Assembly: GCF_913054185.1 (NCBI RefSeq)
Contig: NZ_CAJXIV010000002.1
Coordinates: 29,505 to 93,504 of the forward strand
Direction of reading: 5' to 3'
Length of the DNA stretch: 64,000 nucleotides
Origin: an uncultured Shimia sp.
GTDB taxonomy: Bacteria > Pseudomonadota > Alphaproteobacteria > Rhodobacterales > Rhodobacteraceae
The notes beneath the pieces were generated by a model that did not search any database, had not been told where the DNA came from, and worked only from the letters and a program-made list of their open reading frames with translations. The position numbers and the translations under genes are program-made. How positions within the stretch are numbered: position 1 is the first letter of the stretch; each line of letters opens with the position of its first letter. This document shows, piece after piece, positions 8,454 through 17,266 of the stretch.

Positions 8454-10043
8454 ATGCACCTAACCAAAGTCTATCTCCTACTGCACGTTCCCTCAGCCTT
8501 TGCAATTGCGATGAGCGCCATATTCACTGTTCCTGCGTCCGAAACTTTCGCCGCGACAATCACGCTCAACACCAATGAACTGTCGATCGACGCCGAATAC
8601 GGAGATGCCATTGAGGCTCAAGAACTGACCGGAAAATACGCCAACTGCACTTTGCTTTATGAAGGTGGTGTGGCGCGTGGGGACCTGCAAAAATTCCACG
8701 CTTTGTACAGCTATGATGGCGAAGGATTTTCCAACAACTTGCCTGAAGGCGCCACGCTCTGCCTTAACAGCCCGGGCGGCGACCTCTATGAATCGCTTGT
8801 CATCGTGGACTTCCTACGGGACATCTTTGCTGATCTACAAACCTACGTCGCTGATGACGATCTTTGCGCCTCAGCCTGCTCAAACCTGTTTCTCTCCGGC
8901 GCCCACACCTTCGAAGGGGAAAGCTATGAGACCTTTGCCATGCGCGCCATCGCGCCTACGGCCCTCCTCGGCGTACACGCCCCGCGCATCGTTTTGCCAA
9001 ATGACGGCGAAACCTACGACGCAGACGAAGTGGCCGCCGTGTATGACGAAGCCATTCGGGATTCCTCACTTCTGTTTGCCTTTGCGCAAAAGGTCGATGA
9101 CGAAAACACCCCCTACCTGACGCCCTACTTGTATGCGCGTAGCATCGAAACACCGCCACATGACATGTATTATGTCGACACTGTTGGGGACGCGATCTTT
9201 GCCAATATCCCTGTGACAGGCATTTCCTACGATGTGGAACTAAGCCCAGACCTGATCGACACCATATGTGACAATGTTTTTCTGCTCGATGACGGAGCTT
9301 TCAGCTGGGCATTTGCGCCAACGTGGAAACCCCATCCTTTGGCCTCCATTTCGGAGATGTATTTCGAGTTCGCGCAAATTCTCGAGCTTGAGGCCCACGA
9401 AAACCAAGCAGAAGACGGTCCGTTTTATACGTCATCCCTCAACATTGAGCAAAACAATGGCGCCATCTACGGCTATCGACGAGGCTACCGCACCGGTGGC
9501 CCTTATGGAGCCGAAGATTGCCTTGTCCGCCTGCCCTCGTCAGAGCAGATCGGCGCAGAGACCAGCTTTGGCTCAGCCCGCATCGCATGGGACGCGCGAG
9601 ACAGCCATGCAATCGAGGTGCGCATTGGCACGCAACACCCGCGCAGCGAATACGCCGAACCAGAGGCACCCCACGTCAAATCACCACACGACTACTGGAA
9701 TGTCTTGAGTGCGGACGACGAAAACCAACTGCACACCTACCCGGCGCTAATGCTCTTCGCTTTGGGCCGCCCCCTCAGCGATTTACCTCGGATCGTTGAA
9801 ATGAAAACCGAAACCGAGGAAGTTGCCGCGATCGACGACACTGAAGCCGACATTCTGACCTGCGGCGACCTTTGGTACATGCGGAATCGGATTTTCCACG
9901 AAAACGGCTACTGCTTTGGCTCTGAACGCGGCATTTCCACCTTTGGCAACGCGGAATGCTTCACCAAGTCACCTACCCTTTCAGAAGCAGACACGGCCTT
10001 CATGAACGCCATCAAATTGGCCGAAAAAGACCTCGACTGCTAG
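8454..10043 (+). CDS. Secreted protein with ClpP/crotonase-like segment and YARHG domain
   Basis: A 529-residue protein with an N-terminal signal segment (about residues 1-33; an alternative start is Met20 at 8511). Residues 100-150 read LCLNSPGGDLYES then DLCASACSNLFLSGA. The NSPGG turn followed by a CASACS nucleophile-like elbow is the hallmark of the SDH/ClpP-type serine hydrolase fold found in many alphaproteobacterial periplasmic proteins. The C-terminus (about 465-529) has LWYMRNRIFHENGYCF and FGNAECF, a YARHG domain, usually seen on extracytoplasmic proteins. The middle is not recognised. No good ribosome site is visible before either start. Probably periplasmic; whether it is a peptidase is inference. 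Confidence 0.72.
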   Translation: MHLTKVYLLLHVPSAFAIAMSAIFTVPASETFAATITLNTNELSIDAEYGDAIEAQELTGKYANCTLLYEGGVARGDLQKFHALYSYDGEGFSNNLPEGATLCLNSPGGDLYESLVIVDFLRDIFADLQTYVADDDLCASACSNLFLSGAHTFEGESYETFAMRAIAPTALLGVHAPRIVLPNDGETYDADEVAAVYDEAIRDSSLLFAFAQKVDDENTPYLTPYLYARSIETPPHDMYYVDTVGDAIFANIPVTGISYDVELSPDLIDTICDNVFLLDDGAFSWAFAPTWKPHPLASISEMYFEFAQILELEAHENQAEDGPFYTSSLNIEQNNGAIYGYRRGYRTGGPYGAEDCLVRLPSSEQIGAETSFGSARIAWDARDSHAIEVRIGTQHPRSEYAEPEAPHVKSPHDYWNVLSADDENQLHTYPALMLFALGRPLSDLPRIVEMKTETEEVAAIDDTEADILTCGDLWYMRNRIFHENGYCFGSERGISTFGNAECFTKSPTLSEADTAFMNAIKLAEKDLDC

Positions 10044-10060
10044 TTCTCACGCCAGTCCTC

Positions 10061-10083
10061 TGAAGGGGCGCACAGCCCCTTCA
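10061..10083. other. Hairpin downstream of the YARHG-domain gene
   Basis: TGAAGGGGC and GCCCCTTCA form a perfect 9-bp stem with a 5-base loop 17 bp after the gene at 8454-10043. There is no T-run on either side, so it may be a processing or stabilising stem rather than an intrinsic terminator. Confidence 0.4.
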
Positions 10084-10175
10084 CAAACACGCACTTGATC
10101 AAAGACAAACACATCACCGCTCCCCTCCGCTAAAATGAGGCAAACCTTGGAAACGCAAAAATCCCGGAGACCGTG

Positions 10176-10538
10176 ATGAAAACACCCGCCATCCTCCTGA
10201 CCTTCGCACTCAGCGCCGCCCCTCATTTTGCTCTGGCAGAGACAACATTGATCGACGCTGGCGCTGCCCACGCGGCTCTAAGCGGCATACATTACACCTG
10301 CGACTTAGGCGAAATGAAATTCGACATGATTTTCAAAGAGGTAGAAGTGACCTCAAATGTATTTCCCTACGAGTTTCGAGCTGGTGAACGGGCCTCTGAC
10401 GATGCCTACATCCTGACAGGTGCTGGCGAAATCCACCTGCAAAGCGCAAACGAAATCCGCTTCCTCACACTCGACAAAGGCACGCTTGGCATTGCCAAAA
10501 CACTGGACGGTCGCGCCGCCACCTGCGTGCCAAAGTAA
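10176..10538 (+). CDS. Small secreted protein, unknown
   Basis: A 120-residue protein with a clear signal peptide (MKTPAILLTFALSAAPHFALA) and a mature domain of about 99 residues containing two cysteines (in YTCDLG and ATCVPK) that could form a disulfide linking its two ends. The start is ATG 10176 with a CGGAGA ribosome site; a GTG one codon earlier is the alternative. It ends just before a bidirectional terminator. No family is recognised. The small two-cysteine beta-rich build suggests a periplasmic binding or inhibitor-like domain, but this is a guess. Confidence 0.6.
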   Translation: MKTPAILLTFALSAAPHFALAETTLIDAGAAHAALSGIHYTCDLGEMKFDMIFKEVEVTSNVFPYEFRAGERASDDAYILTGAGEIHLQSANEIRFLTLDKGTLGIAKTLDGRAATCVPK

Positions 10539-10576
10539 CACCTTGGCCTGTTTCTTCTTGCCATAAGTATCCAAAC

Positions 10577-10610
10577 AAAAGGGACGCCAAAGCGTCCCTT
10601 TTCTCTTTTT
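10577..10610. terminator. Bidirectional terminator
   Basis: AAAAGGGACGC and GCGTCCCTTTT form a perfect 11-bp stem with a 4-base CAAA loop. T-rich tracts follow on the plus strand (TCTTTTTT), and A-runs precede it, so it can stop both the small secreted protein gene and the convergent carboxypeptidase gene. Confidence 0.85.
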
Positions 10611-10624
10611 TGTGTCCACAAACC

Positions 10625-12100
10625 TTACAGCTTGTAGATATCCCCAAACTTGGCTTCCAGATAGTCCAGCAACGGCGCCCCACTTGGCGCTTTTCCTGTT
10701 GCATGCACAATGGTGTCTGCTGGCTTGCGCAACCCGCCATGCCGTTGAAGGTTCTCACGCAACCAACCAGTCCCGCCCGAGGTATCGCCCTGCGCCAACT
10801 GCGCATCCAGATCTGGAACCGCTGCCCGCATCGCCTCATTCAGGCAGCCCGCATAAACGTTGCCTAGAGAGTAGGTTGGGAAATAGCCAAACAGACCCAC
10901 GGACCAATGCACATCCTGCAAAACACCGTTTGACGGCTTGTCCACCGCGTAGCCAAAATCAGCGTTAAACCGATCGTTCCAAGCCGCTTCCAAATCGCCA
11001 ACCGCCAGGTCACCCAGCATCAAAGCCCGCTCCAGATCAAAGCGCAGCATGATATGCAAGTTGTACTGCACCTCATCCGCCTCGGTGCGGATATAGCCGT
11101 CATTCACCCGGTTCACCGTGCCGTAAAATGCCTCAGCATCCGCGATGCCAAAGTCACCAAACTCCGCTTTCATTTGCTCGAAGAGCCATCCGGTATAGGC
11201 ACGGCCTCGGCCCATCTGGTTCTCATAGATCCGGCTTTGGCTTTCGTGCACGCCCATCGACACACCACGGCCAAGCGGAGTCAAAAGATACGCGTCATCA
11301 ATGCCTTGCTCATAAGCCGCATGGCCCACTTCATGGATGGTGGAGTAGAAGCAGTTGAATGGATCACTCTCGCTGGTGCGCGTGGTGATCCGCACATCTT
11401 TGCCTGACCCAGAGCAGAACGGGTGTGTGACACAATCAATGCGCCCATGGTCAAAGTCATAGCCAAAGCTTGCCGCCAGCTTGGCGGTTAGCGCCATCTG
11501 TTTAACCGACGCAAACTGCCCTGAGAGCTTCTGAGGTGCTTCCGCTGCCAAAACCGCCGCCCGCAAGGCCACCAACCGCGGCCGCATTGCGTCAAACATC
11601 GCTGCGATTTCTGCCGCCGTCATCTCCGGCTCATAATCGTCAACCATGGCGTCATAGACATCACCACCGGCCGCCAGCGCCTGACCTTCTTGCCGCTTCA
11701 GGTTCACTACCTCTTCCAGGGTTGGCAAGAACCCGGCCACATTTTCATCAGACCGCGCTTGTGCCCAGATGCCTTGCGCCCGGCTGGTCATTTTGGCAAT
11801 TTCTGCCGCCAGATCAGCTGGCACCTTGGAAGTCCGCTCAAACGACTTGCGGATGTGCCGCACCTGCGCGCGGCCCACCTCATCAAGCTGAGCCTCATCA
11901 ATCGCGGCCAGCCATTCACCAACCTTGGGATCGATCCGGCGCGCATGCAGGACACTTTCCATCGCCGCCATTTCCTCAGCCCGCTGCGGCGCGGCGCCAA
12001 CCGGCATAATTGCCTCTTGGTCCCAGCCCAAACGTCCAGCCACTTCGCCCAACGCCTGTGTGGTATGGGTAAACCCCATCAACTGCTCATATGCAGACAT
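10625..12100 (-). CDS. M32-family metallocarboxypeptidase
   Basis: Zinc carboxypeptidase of the Thermus aquaticus (Taq) type, removing C-terminal residues from peptides in the cytoplasm. The zinc motif HEVGH is at residues 256-260 in STIHEVGHAAYEQG; the family pattern of a downstream glutamate in GVHESQSR is present as well. The 491-residue length matches the family. The start was set at ATG 12100, which has a GAGAAGGA ribosome site, rather than 15 codons upstream inside the ctaA end. It follows ctaA by 16 bp on the same strand, so the two may be co-transcribed, though no functional link is known. Confidence 0.93.
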   Translation of the reverse strand: MSAYEQLMGFTHTTQALGEVAGRLGWDQEAIMPVGAAPQRAEEMAAMESVLHARRIDPKVGEWLAAIDEAQLDEVGRAQVRHIRKSFERTSKVPADLAAEIAKMTSRAQGIWAQARSDENVAGFLPTLEEVVNLKRQEGQALAAGGDVYDAMVDDYEPEMTAAEIAAMFDAMRPRLVALRAAVLAAEAPQKLSGQFASVKQMALTAKLAASFGYDFDHGRIDCVTHPFCSGSGKDVRITTRTSESDPFNCFYSTIHEVGHAAYEQGIDDAYLLTPLGRGVSMGVHESQSRIYENQMGRGRAYTGWLFEQMKAEFGDFGIADAEAFYGTVNRVNDGYIRTEADEVQYNLHIMLRFDLERALMLGDLAVGDLEAAWNDRFNADFGYAVDKPSNGVLQDVHWSVGLFGYFPTYSLGNVYAGCLNEAMRAAVPDLDAQLAQGDTSGGTGWLRENLQRHGGLRKPADTIVHATGKAPSGAPLLDYLEAKFGDIYKL

Positions 12101-12116
12101 TCTTGTTTTCCTTCTC

Positions 12117-13268
12117 TCAGGATGCGTCACGCACCGAGGTTGCAATAGGATAATGGCTCAGGAACCGCGCCCGTAGGATCAGAACCCAGACCACAACAGC
12201 AATGGCTTGGTGCGTAATCGCAATATGCACCTGTGCCGCGTAGAGCACTGTGGCGATGCCAACCGCAATCTGCACCGCAATGGCAGCAAAGGCAGCATTA
12301 AACGCAAACCGCGTGTGCCCATGCGCAGAACCTTGCCCACGACGCCACACCACAACGGCAAAAATCAGCAAGAGATAGCCCCAAATGCGGTGCGTAAATT
12401 GCACAAGACCAGGGTTTTCAAAGAAGTTCCGCCATAGCGGCTCCATATAAAGTGCATCCGCGGGAAACAGGTTTCCCCCCATCAGCGGCCAATCGGTAAA
12501 GCTGCGTCCCGCATCAATCCCGGCCACCAACGCGCCCAAAAGGATCTGCAGGCCAGTCATATGCAACAGCCCTGTGGACATGCCAAACAGCTTGGCTTCT
12601 TTCCCGCGCCGCGCCTGCATCAGGTCGCGCTCACTGCGCCCCAAAAGCAGAATGTACCAGGTGATGAACCCCAGGATCACAAAGGCCAGTCCCAAGTGCA
12701 CCGCCAGCCGATAGCTCGCAACTGTGGTCACGCCTTCCCCGGAGGTTACGCCACTCGCAACCATCCACCAGCCCACAGCGCCTTGCAGCCCACCAAGCGC
12801 GCCAATCAGGAACAGCCGCCCGGTCCAACCGGTCGGAATTTGCCGCGCTAGCGCAAATCCGGCAAAGCCAAGCGCCCAAACAAGACCAATCACCCGGCCC
12901 AGCTGACGATGCCCCCATTCCCACCAATAGATGTGCTTGAAGTCCGCCAGCGTCATCCAGTTGTTGTCGATCGCCCACTGGTCAATCTGCTTGTATCTGT
13001 CAAATTCGCTTTGCCAATCCGCCTCATTCATCGGCGGGATCGCCCCGGTCACTGGTCGCCATTCGGTGATCGACAATCCGCTGTCAGTCAGGCGGGTCAA
13101 GCCGCCCACGGCAATCATCACAAAGACCAGTGCAAACAGGATCATCAGCCAGATGCGAATGCCCCGCCGCGCACCCTTGGCGCCGCTGTCAATCACACCC
13201 ACCGCTTTGGGGGACTCTTTGGGTCCGTCTTCACTGACCTCTTCAAAAATGCTGCGCTTCTGGCTCAT
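12117..13268 (-). CDS. ctaA: Heme A synthase (COX15/CtaA)
   Basis: Oxidises the C8 methyl group of heme O to give heme A for aa3-type cytochrome oxidase. A 383-residue integral membrane protein with about eight membrane helices. Visible landmarks are VGGLTRLTDSGLSITEW at the first helix end, WWEWGHRQLGRVIGL (heme-ligand histidine), and the second-half histidines in QFTHRIWGY and AITHQAIAV. Residues 1-40 are a hydrophilic cytoplasmic extension typical of the alphaproteobacterial type. The start ATG at 13268 has a GGAGACAG ribosome site. Other oxidase assembly genes (ctaB, ctaG) are not in the window. Confidence 0.95.
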   Translation of the reverse strand: MSQKRSIFEEVSEDGPKESPKAVGVIDSGAKGARRGIRIWLMILFALVFVMIAVGGLTRLTDSGLSITEWRPVTGAIPPMNEADWQSEFDRYKQIDQWAIDNNWMTLADFKHIYWWEWGHRQLGRVIGLVWALGFAGFALARQIPTGWTGRLFLIGALGGLQGAVGWWMVASGVTSGEGVTTVASYRLAVHLGLAFVILGFITWYILLLGRSERDLMQARRGKEAKLFGMSTGLLHMTGLQILLGALVAGIDAGRSFTDWPLMGGNLFPADALYMEPLWRNFFENPGLVQFTHRIWGYLLLIFAVVVWRRGQGSAHGHTRFAFNAAFAAIAVQIAVGIATVLYAAQVHIAITHQAIAVVVWVLILRARFLSHYPIATSVRDAS

Positions 13269-13374
13269 CGCTGTCTCCAAATCTTGGCGCGAGCCTAGTG
13301 GGACCAAGCGCCAGCTTCAACCACTCTCAAGTGGGAATTGAACAATAGTTCAGGCGACAAAAAGCCCCGCCAAA

Positions 13375-14118
13375 TCAATCTTTTTCTTTCCAGCGCACCA
13401 TCTGACGCATCACGCCATGCAACATCTGCACATCCGCACGTGTGAGCCGCATCCGGCTCCACATATTGCGCAGATTGACCTTCATATTTTCCGCTTTCTC
13501 CTCCGGGTAAAAGAAGTTGGCCTCTTCAAGTCGTTCTTCGTAGTGCCGCCCGAGCGCATCGATATCCGCATTACTCGCCCAGTCGGTTTTGGCCATATCC
13601 ACCCGCTCGTGCACAATGTCGGTGCTCTGGCGACGCCACTCATAAGCCGTAAGCAACACACATTGTGCCAAATTGAGCGACGCATACTCCGGATTCACCG
13701 GTACATTGATGATCGCATTGGCCCGCGCAATGTCTTCGTTCTCAAGCCCTGCCCGCTCCGGCCCAAACAACACCGCAACCTTTTCCCCACGCGCAATCAT
13801 CTCAGTAGTCTGCTTCATCGCCGTTTCTGGCGTCACCACCGGTTTGGTCAACCCGCGTGCCCGCGCCGTGGTGGCAAACACATAATGACAATCTTCCAAC
13901 GCCTGTTCCGTGGTCTCGGTCAGCAATGCGCCATCCAGCACCCGCCCTGCACCCGAGGCCATGGCGACAGCGCGCTCATTGGGCCAACCGTCACGCGGAT
14001 CAACAATGCGCATCTTGTCCAAGCCAAAGTTCAGCATCGCTCGCGCCGCGCCACCGATGTTCTCCCCCATCTGTGGGCGTACAAGCACAAAAGCGGGCTG
14101 TGGCGTGGCACTGGTCAT
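13375..14118 (-). CDS. trmJ: tRNA (Cm32/Um32) methyltransferase, TrmJ type
   Basis: SpoU/TrmH-class RNA 2'-O-methyltransferase; TrmJ methylates the ribose of residue 32 in the tRNA anticodon loop. The 247-residue protein shows the SPOUT knot motifs: FVLVRPQMGENIGGAARAM at the start (motif 1), VLFGPERAGLENEDI in the middle (motif 2), and NPEYASLNLAQCVLLTAYEW (motif 3), which together bind S-adenosylmethionine in the trefoil knot. The C-terminal part is the basic tail of TrmJ-like proteins. It is divergent from the TfoX-like gene and separated from ctaA by about 100 bp. A LasT-like paralogue is the main alternative. Confidence 0.9.
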   Translation of the reverse strand: MTSATPQPAFVLVRPQMGENIGGAARAMLNFGLDKMRIVDPRDGWPNERAVAMASGAGRVLDGALLTETTEQALEDCHYVFATTARARGLTKPVVTPETAMKQTTEMIARGEKVAVLFGPERAGLENEDIARANAIINVPVNPEYASLNLAQCVLLTAYEWRRQSTDIVHERVDMAKTDWASNADIDALGRHYEERLEEANFFYPEEKAENMKVNLRNMWSRMRLTRADVQMLHGVMRQMVRWKEKD

Positions 14119-14256
14119 GTTGGTCTCCGATGAGCGCGTTCAAAATCCGCCCGCTGATACCCCTGCACCCCCAACAAAACAAGCCGCTGCGCTTTCTCCT
14201 TCTACAAATACCTGATCCACAGGTTAAAATCTCCGCAACTTAAGGGAGGAATCACC

Positions 14257-14586
14257 ATGGCTTATGACGAAGGACACGCCACTTTGATGCGTGAAGACCT
14301 GCAGGACATCGATGGCATCAGCGAAAAGAAGATGTTTGGCGGCCTGTGCTTCCTGCATCACGGCAACATGGTCTGTGGCGTGCACAAAGGCGGCGGCATG
14401 GCTCGGGTGGGCAAAACTCGCGAGGCCGAAGCGCTTCAAATCGAAGGCGTCGACCCACTCTCTTTCACCGGCCGAAAGATGGGCGGCATGGTGGATCTCT
14501 CCGAGGATCTCTTGGGCGATGATGATCTGCGTGCAAAAGTGATCGCACTGGCTTTAACCAACGCACAAAGTCTTCCGCCCAAATAG
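14257..14586 (+). CDS. TfoX N-terminal domain protein
   Basis: A 109-residue protein corresponding to the N-terminal domain of TfoX/Sxy (motifs KKMFGGLCFLHHGNMVCGV and FTGRKMGGMVDL). In gammaproteobacteria full-length TfoX promotes competence, but single-domain versions are widespread in alphaproteobacteria and have no shown role in DNA uptake. The start has a strong AGGGAGGA ribosome site. The thiE-like gene follows 83 bp downstream on the same strand, so co-transcription is possible. No C-terminal TfoX domain gene lies nearby. Confidence 0.85.
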   Translation: MAYDEGHATLMREDLQDIDGISEKKMFGGLCFLHHGNMVCGVHKGGGMARVGKTREAEALQIEGVDPLSFTGRKMGGMVDLSEDLLGDDDLRAKVIALALTNAQSLPPK

Positions 14587-14669
14587 CCAACTCCTGATAG
14601 CCAAGAGGTAAAATCCGCGCTATAGCGACGCGATCCAAAAACACGCACAAGACCATCTGGAGCCCGAGC

Positions 14670-15293
14670 ATGTCCGACACTGAGCTGCCGCAGATCTACC
14701 TGATCACCCCGCCGGAAATCGAACTCTCCCGCTTCCCGGATCAACTGTCTGCCGTGCTGGATGCCGCTGACATTGCCTGTGTGCGTTTGGCGCTGGCGAC
14801 CAAAGACGAAGACCGCCTGTCGCGTGCGGCAGACGCGCTGCGCGAAGTCGCCCATGCCCGCGACGTCGCCATTGTGATCAACGAACATGTGCAGCTGTCC
14901 GAGCGTCTGGGCCTCGACGGGGTGCACCTGACTGATGCAGCCCGCTCCGTGGCCAAAACCCGCAAAGAGCTTGGCCAAGACGCCATTGTGGGGACGTTTT
15001 GTGGCGCGTCGTCACACGAAGGCATGTCTGCTGGCGAAAACGGTGCTGATTATGTGGCCTTTGGCCCGGTTGGTAGCACGAGCCTTGGTGACGGCACCTT
15101 GGCCGAGAAAGACCTGTTTGAGTGGTGGTCTGCTATGATCGAGGTACCTGTTGTGGCCGAAGGCGCATTGGATACCGACATTATTGCAAAGCTCTCGCCA
15201 TTCACGGACTTCTTTGGCATCGGTGAAGAGATTTGGCGCAGCGACGATCCCGTGGCCAAGCTCAAAGAACTGCACGGCGCGTTCACCGCGTAA
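14670..15293 (+). CDS. Thiamine-phosphate synthase-like protein (ThiE paralogue)
   Basis: A 207-residue TIM-barrel protein of the ThiE/TenI family. Recognisable pieces are IYLITPP at strand 1, INEHVQLSERLGLDGVHLTD in the middle (ThiE: VHLGQ), SSHEGMSAGENGADYVAFGPVGST, and PVVAEGALD near the end. True ThiE condenses HMP-pyrophosphate and thiazole phosphate. Here the diphosphate-contacting segments are altered (HLTD in place of HLGQ), so it may be a TenI-like or repurposed paralogue. It lies 12 bp before psuK with an AGGAG site between, so it is probably the first gene of a pseudouridine operon rather than of a thiamine operon. Confidence 0.75.
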   Translation: MSDTELPQIYLITPPEIELSRFPDQLSAVLDAADIACVRLALATKDEDRLSRAADALREVAHARDVAIVINEHVQLSERLGLDGVHLTDAARSVAKTRKELGQDAIVGTFCGASSHEGMSAGENGADYVAFGPVGSTSLGDGTLAEKDLFEWWSAMIEVPVVAEGALDTDIIAKLSPFTDFFGIGEEIWRSDDPVAKLKELHGAFTA

Positions 15294-15305
15294 CTAGGAG
15301 CGTCC

Positions 15306-16211
15306 ATGACCGCGCAAGCATCCACACAGCCAGACATCCTTTGCATCGGCTCCGTCCTCTGGGACATCATAGGCCGTGCGCCAAGCCATATGCGCCAAGG
15401 CTCCGACGTGCCCGGCCGCATCTCTCGCTTGCCGGGTGGTGTCGCCTGGAACATTGCCATGACATTGGCCCGATTTGGCGTGCGTCCAGCCACACTCACA
15501 GCCATCGGCCAAGATGTTGAAGGCGACGAGTTGATGACAGCCTGCACAGAAATGGGCGCGATCATGGACTACGTCTATCGCTCTGCTGACTTGCCCACCG
15601 ACACCTATATGGCGGTCGAAGGCAAAAACGGGCTGATCGCTGCCATTGCGGATGCGCACAGTTTGGAAGCGGCAGGTGATAAGATCCTGGTCCCGCTTGA
15701 GGACGGCACCCTGGGCAGCGAAGCCGCGCCCTACTCTGGCCTCATCGCGCTTGACGGCAACCTGACACAACGCTTGCTCGACCAGATTGCCCGAAGTCCT
15801 CTGTTTTCCTCAGCTGACCTGCGCGTCGCCCCTGCTTCGCCGGGCAAAGCTGAACGTCTGATGCCTTTCCTGATGCATTCTCGGGCCGTGCTCTACGTGA
15901 ACCTCGAGGAAGCAGGCTACCTCTGCAAAACTGAGTTCAAATCCTCAGAAGCCGCAGCAGCTGCGCTCTTGGAACGTGGCGCCGCCCGTGCTTTGGTGAC
16001 CGATGGCGGCAACGACGCGTCTGACGGCACTGCTGACGGCGTGATCACCCAACAACCCCCTGCCGTTTTGGTGACCCGTGTCACCGGCGCAGGTGACACC
16101 TTTATGGCCGCACACATCGTGGCTGAATCCCAAAACTGCTCCCGCAAAGAAGCGCTCGACCGCGCTCTGACGGCAGCCGCAAAATACGTTTCCGGAGAAC
16201 ACGCCACATGA
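15306..16211 (+). CDS. psuK: PfkB-family kinase, probable pseudouridine kinase
   Basis: Ribokinase-fold sugar kinase of 301 residues. DILCIGSVLWDIIG opens the first strand, RLPGGVAWNIAMTLARFG is PfkB signature 1, and RVTGAGDTFMAAH near residue 259 is signature 2 with the catalytic aspartate and anion hole. The family is broad, but its stop overlaps the start of psuG by 4 bp, the arrangement of E. coli psuKG, so phosphorylation of pseudouridine to pseudouridine 5'-phosphate is the likely reaction. The start ATG has an AGGAG ribosome site 7 bases away. Confidence 0.88.
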   Translation: MTAQASTQPDILCIGSVLWDIIGRAPSHMRQGSDVPGRISRLPGGVAWNIAMTLARFGVRPATLTAIGQDVEGDELMTACTEMGAIMDYVYRSADLPTDTYMAVEGKNGLIAAIADAHSLEAAGDKILVPLEDGTLGSEAAPYSGLIALDGNLTQRLLDQIARSPLFSSADLRVAPASPGKAERLMPFLMHSRAVLYVNLEEAGYLCKTEFKSSEAAAAALLERGAARALVTDGGNDASDGTADGVITQQPPAVLVTRVTGAGDTFMAAHIVAESQNCSRKEALDRALTAAAKYVSGEHAT

Positions 16212-17125
16212 GCCTCATTTCCCTTGATCTTGTCCTTTCCCCCGAAGTTGAGGACGCCAAGAAAAACGGCACGCCGATCGTGGCGCTGGAAAGCACGATC
16301 ATCACCCATGGCATGCCATATCCGCAAAACCTTGAGGTGGCAAAACAGGTCGAGGCAGACATTCGTGCAAAGGGTGCTGTGCCTGCGACCATGGCTGTTT
16401 TGAACGGCACGCTGCATGCCGGGCTGACCGAGACTCAGCTTGAGGAGCTTGCTCAGGCCAAAAACGTCGCCAAAGTCTCGCGCGCGGACATGCCTGTGAT
16501 CATGGCCCAAGGCCGCACCGGCGCCACCACCGTCGCCGCGACAATGATCGCCGCAAACCTTGCCGGCATTGATGTCTTTGCCACTGGCGGCATTGGCGGC
16601 GTACACAAAGGTGCGGAAGACAGTTTTGACATCTCCGCCGACCTGACCGAGCTGGCCCACACCCCTGTGACCGTTGTCGCTGCCGGTGCCAAAGCCATCC
16701 TCGATGTGCCCAAAACCCTCGAAGTGCTCGAAACCAACGGCGTTCCGGTCATCACCTATGGCCAGGACAGCTTCCCGGCCTTCTGGTCCGCCACCTCTGA
16801 CCTCGCCTCACCTCTGCGCATGGACACCGCAGCCGACATCGCGGCAGCCCACAAAACCCGTGGCGCCATGGCCTTGCCGGGCGGTCAGCTGGTGGCCAAC
16901 CCGATCCCCACAGCGGATGAAATCCCAGCTTCTGAGTTGGCCCCGGTGATTGCCCAAGCCACGCAGGAAGCCGCAGAACAAGGCGTCAGCGGCAAAAACG
17001 TCACGCCTTTCCTGCTGGCGCGGATTTTTGAACTCACAGACGGCAAATCTCTGGTCGCCAATATCGCCTTGGTGCGCAACAATGCACGTTTGGCGGCAGA
17101 CATAGCCACAGCTCTCAAAGCCTGA
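16208..17125 (+). CDS. psuG: Pseudouridine-5'-phosphate glycosidase
   Basis: Cleaves the C-C glycosidic bond of pseudouridine 5'-phosphate to uracil and ribose 5-phosphate, salvaging the modified base from RNA turnover. The 305 residues carry the family blocks ALESTIITHGMPYPQN near the start, VLNGTLHAGL, ATGGIGGVHKGAEDSFDIS around the catalytic region, and VITYGQDSFPAFW, and the length is typical. It is translationally coupled to psuK by an ATGA overlap. An imperfect hairpin begins 24 bp after the stop. Confidence 0.96.
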   Translation: MSLISLDLVLSPEVEDAKKNGTPIVALESTIITHGMPYPQNLEVAKQVEADIRAKGAVPATMAVLNGTLHAGLTETQLEELAQAKNVAKVSRADMPVIMAQGRTGATTVAATMIAANLAGIDVFATGGIGGVHKGAEDSFDISADLTELAHTPVTVVAAGAKAILDVPKTLEVLETNGVPVITYGQDSFPAFWSATSDLASPLRMDTAADIAAAHKTRGAMALPGGQLVANPIPTADEIPASELAPVIAQATQEAAEQGVSGKNVTPFLLARIFELTDGKSLVANIALVRNNARLAADIATALKA

Positions 17126-17148
17126 GCCCCATTTTAGCGTAAATATCA

Positions 17149-17182
17149 GGCTGCCACGGCGTTTTGACACGTCGTGACAGCC
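17149..17182. other. Imperfect stem-loop after psuG
   Basis: GGCTGCCACGGCGT pairs with ACGTCGTGACAGCC (one C-A mismatch and one G-T) around a 6-base TTTGAC loop. There is no T-run after it, so it may be a factor-dependent terminator or an mRNA 3' stabiliser. It could equally be a leader structure for the DUF502 gene. Confidence 0.4.
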
Positions 17183-17266
17183 GCAAAATGTGGTTCCCAA
17201 ACAATCGTCATTGCGGCGCCACACACAAATGCCTAACTAAACAACAGGCAGACCCTAGGACCGCAC

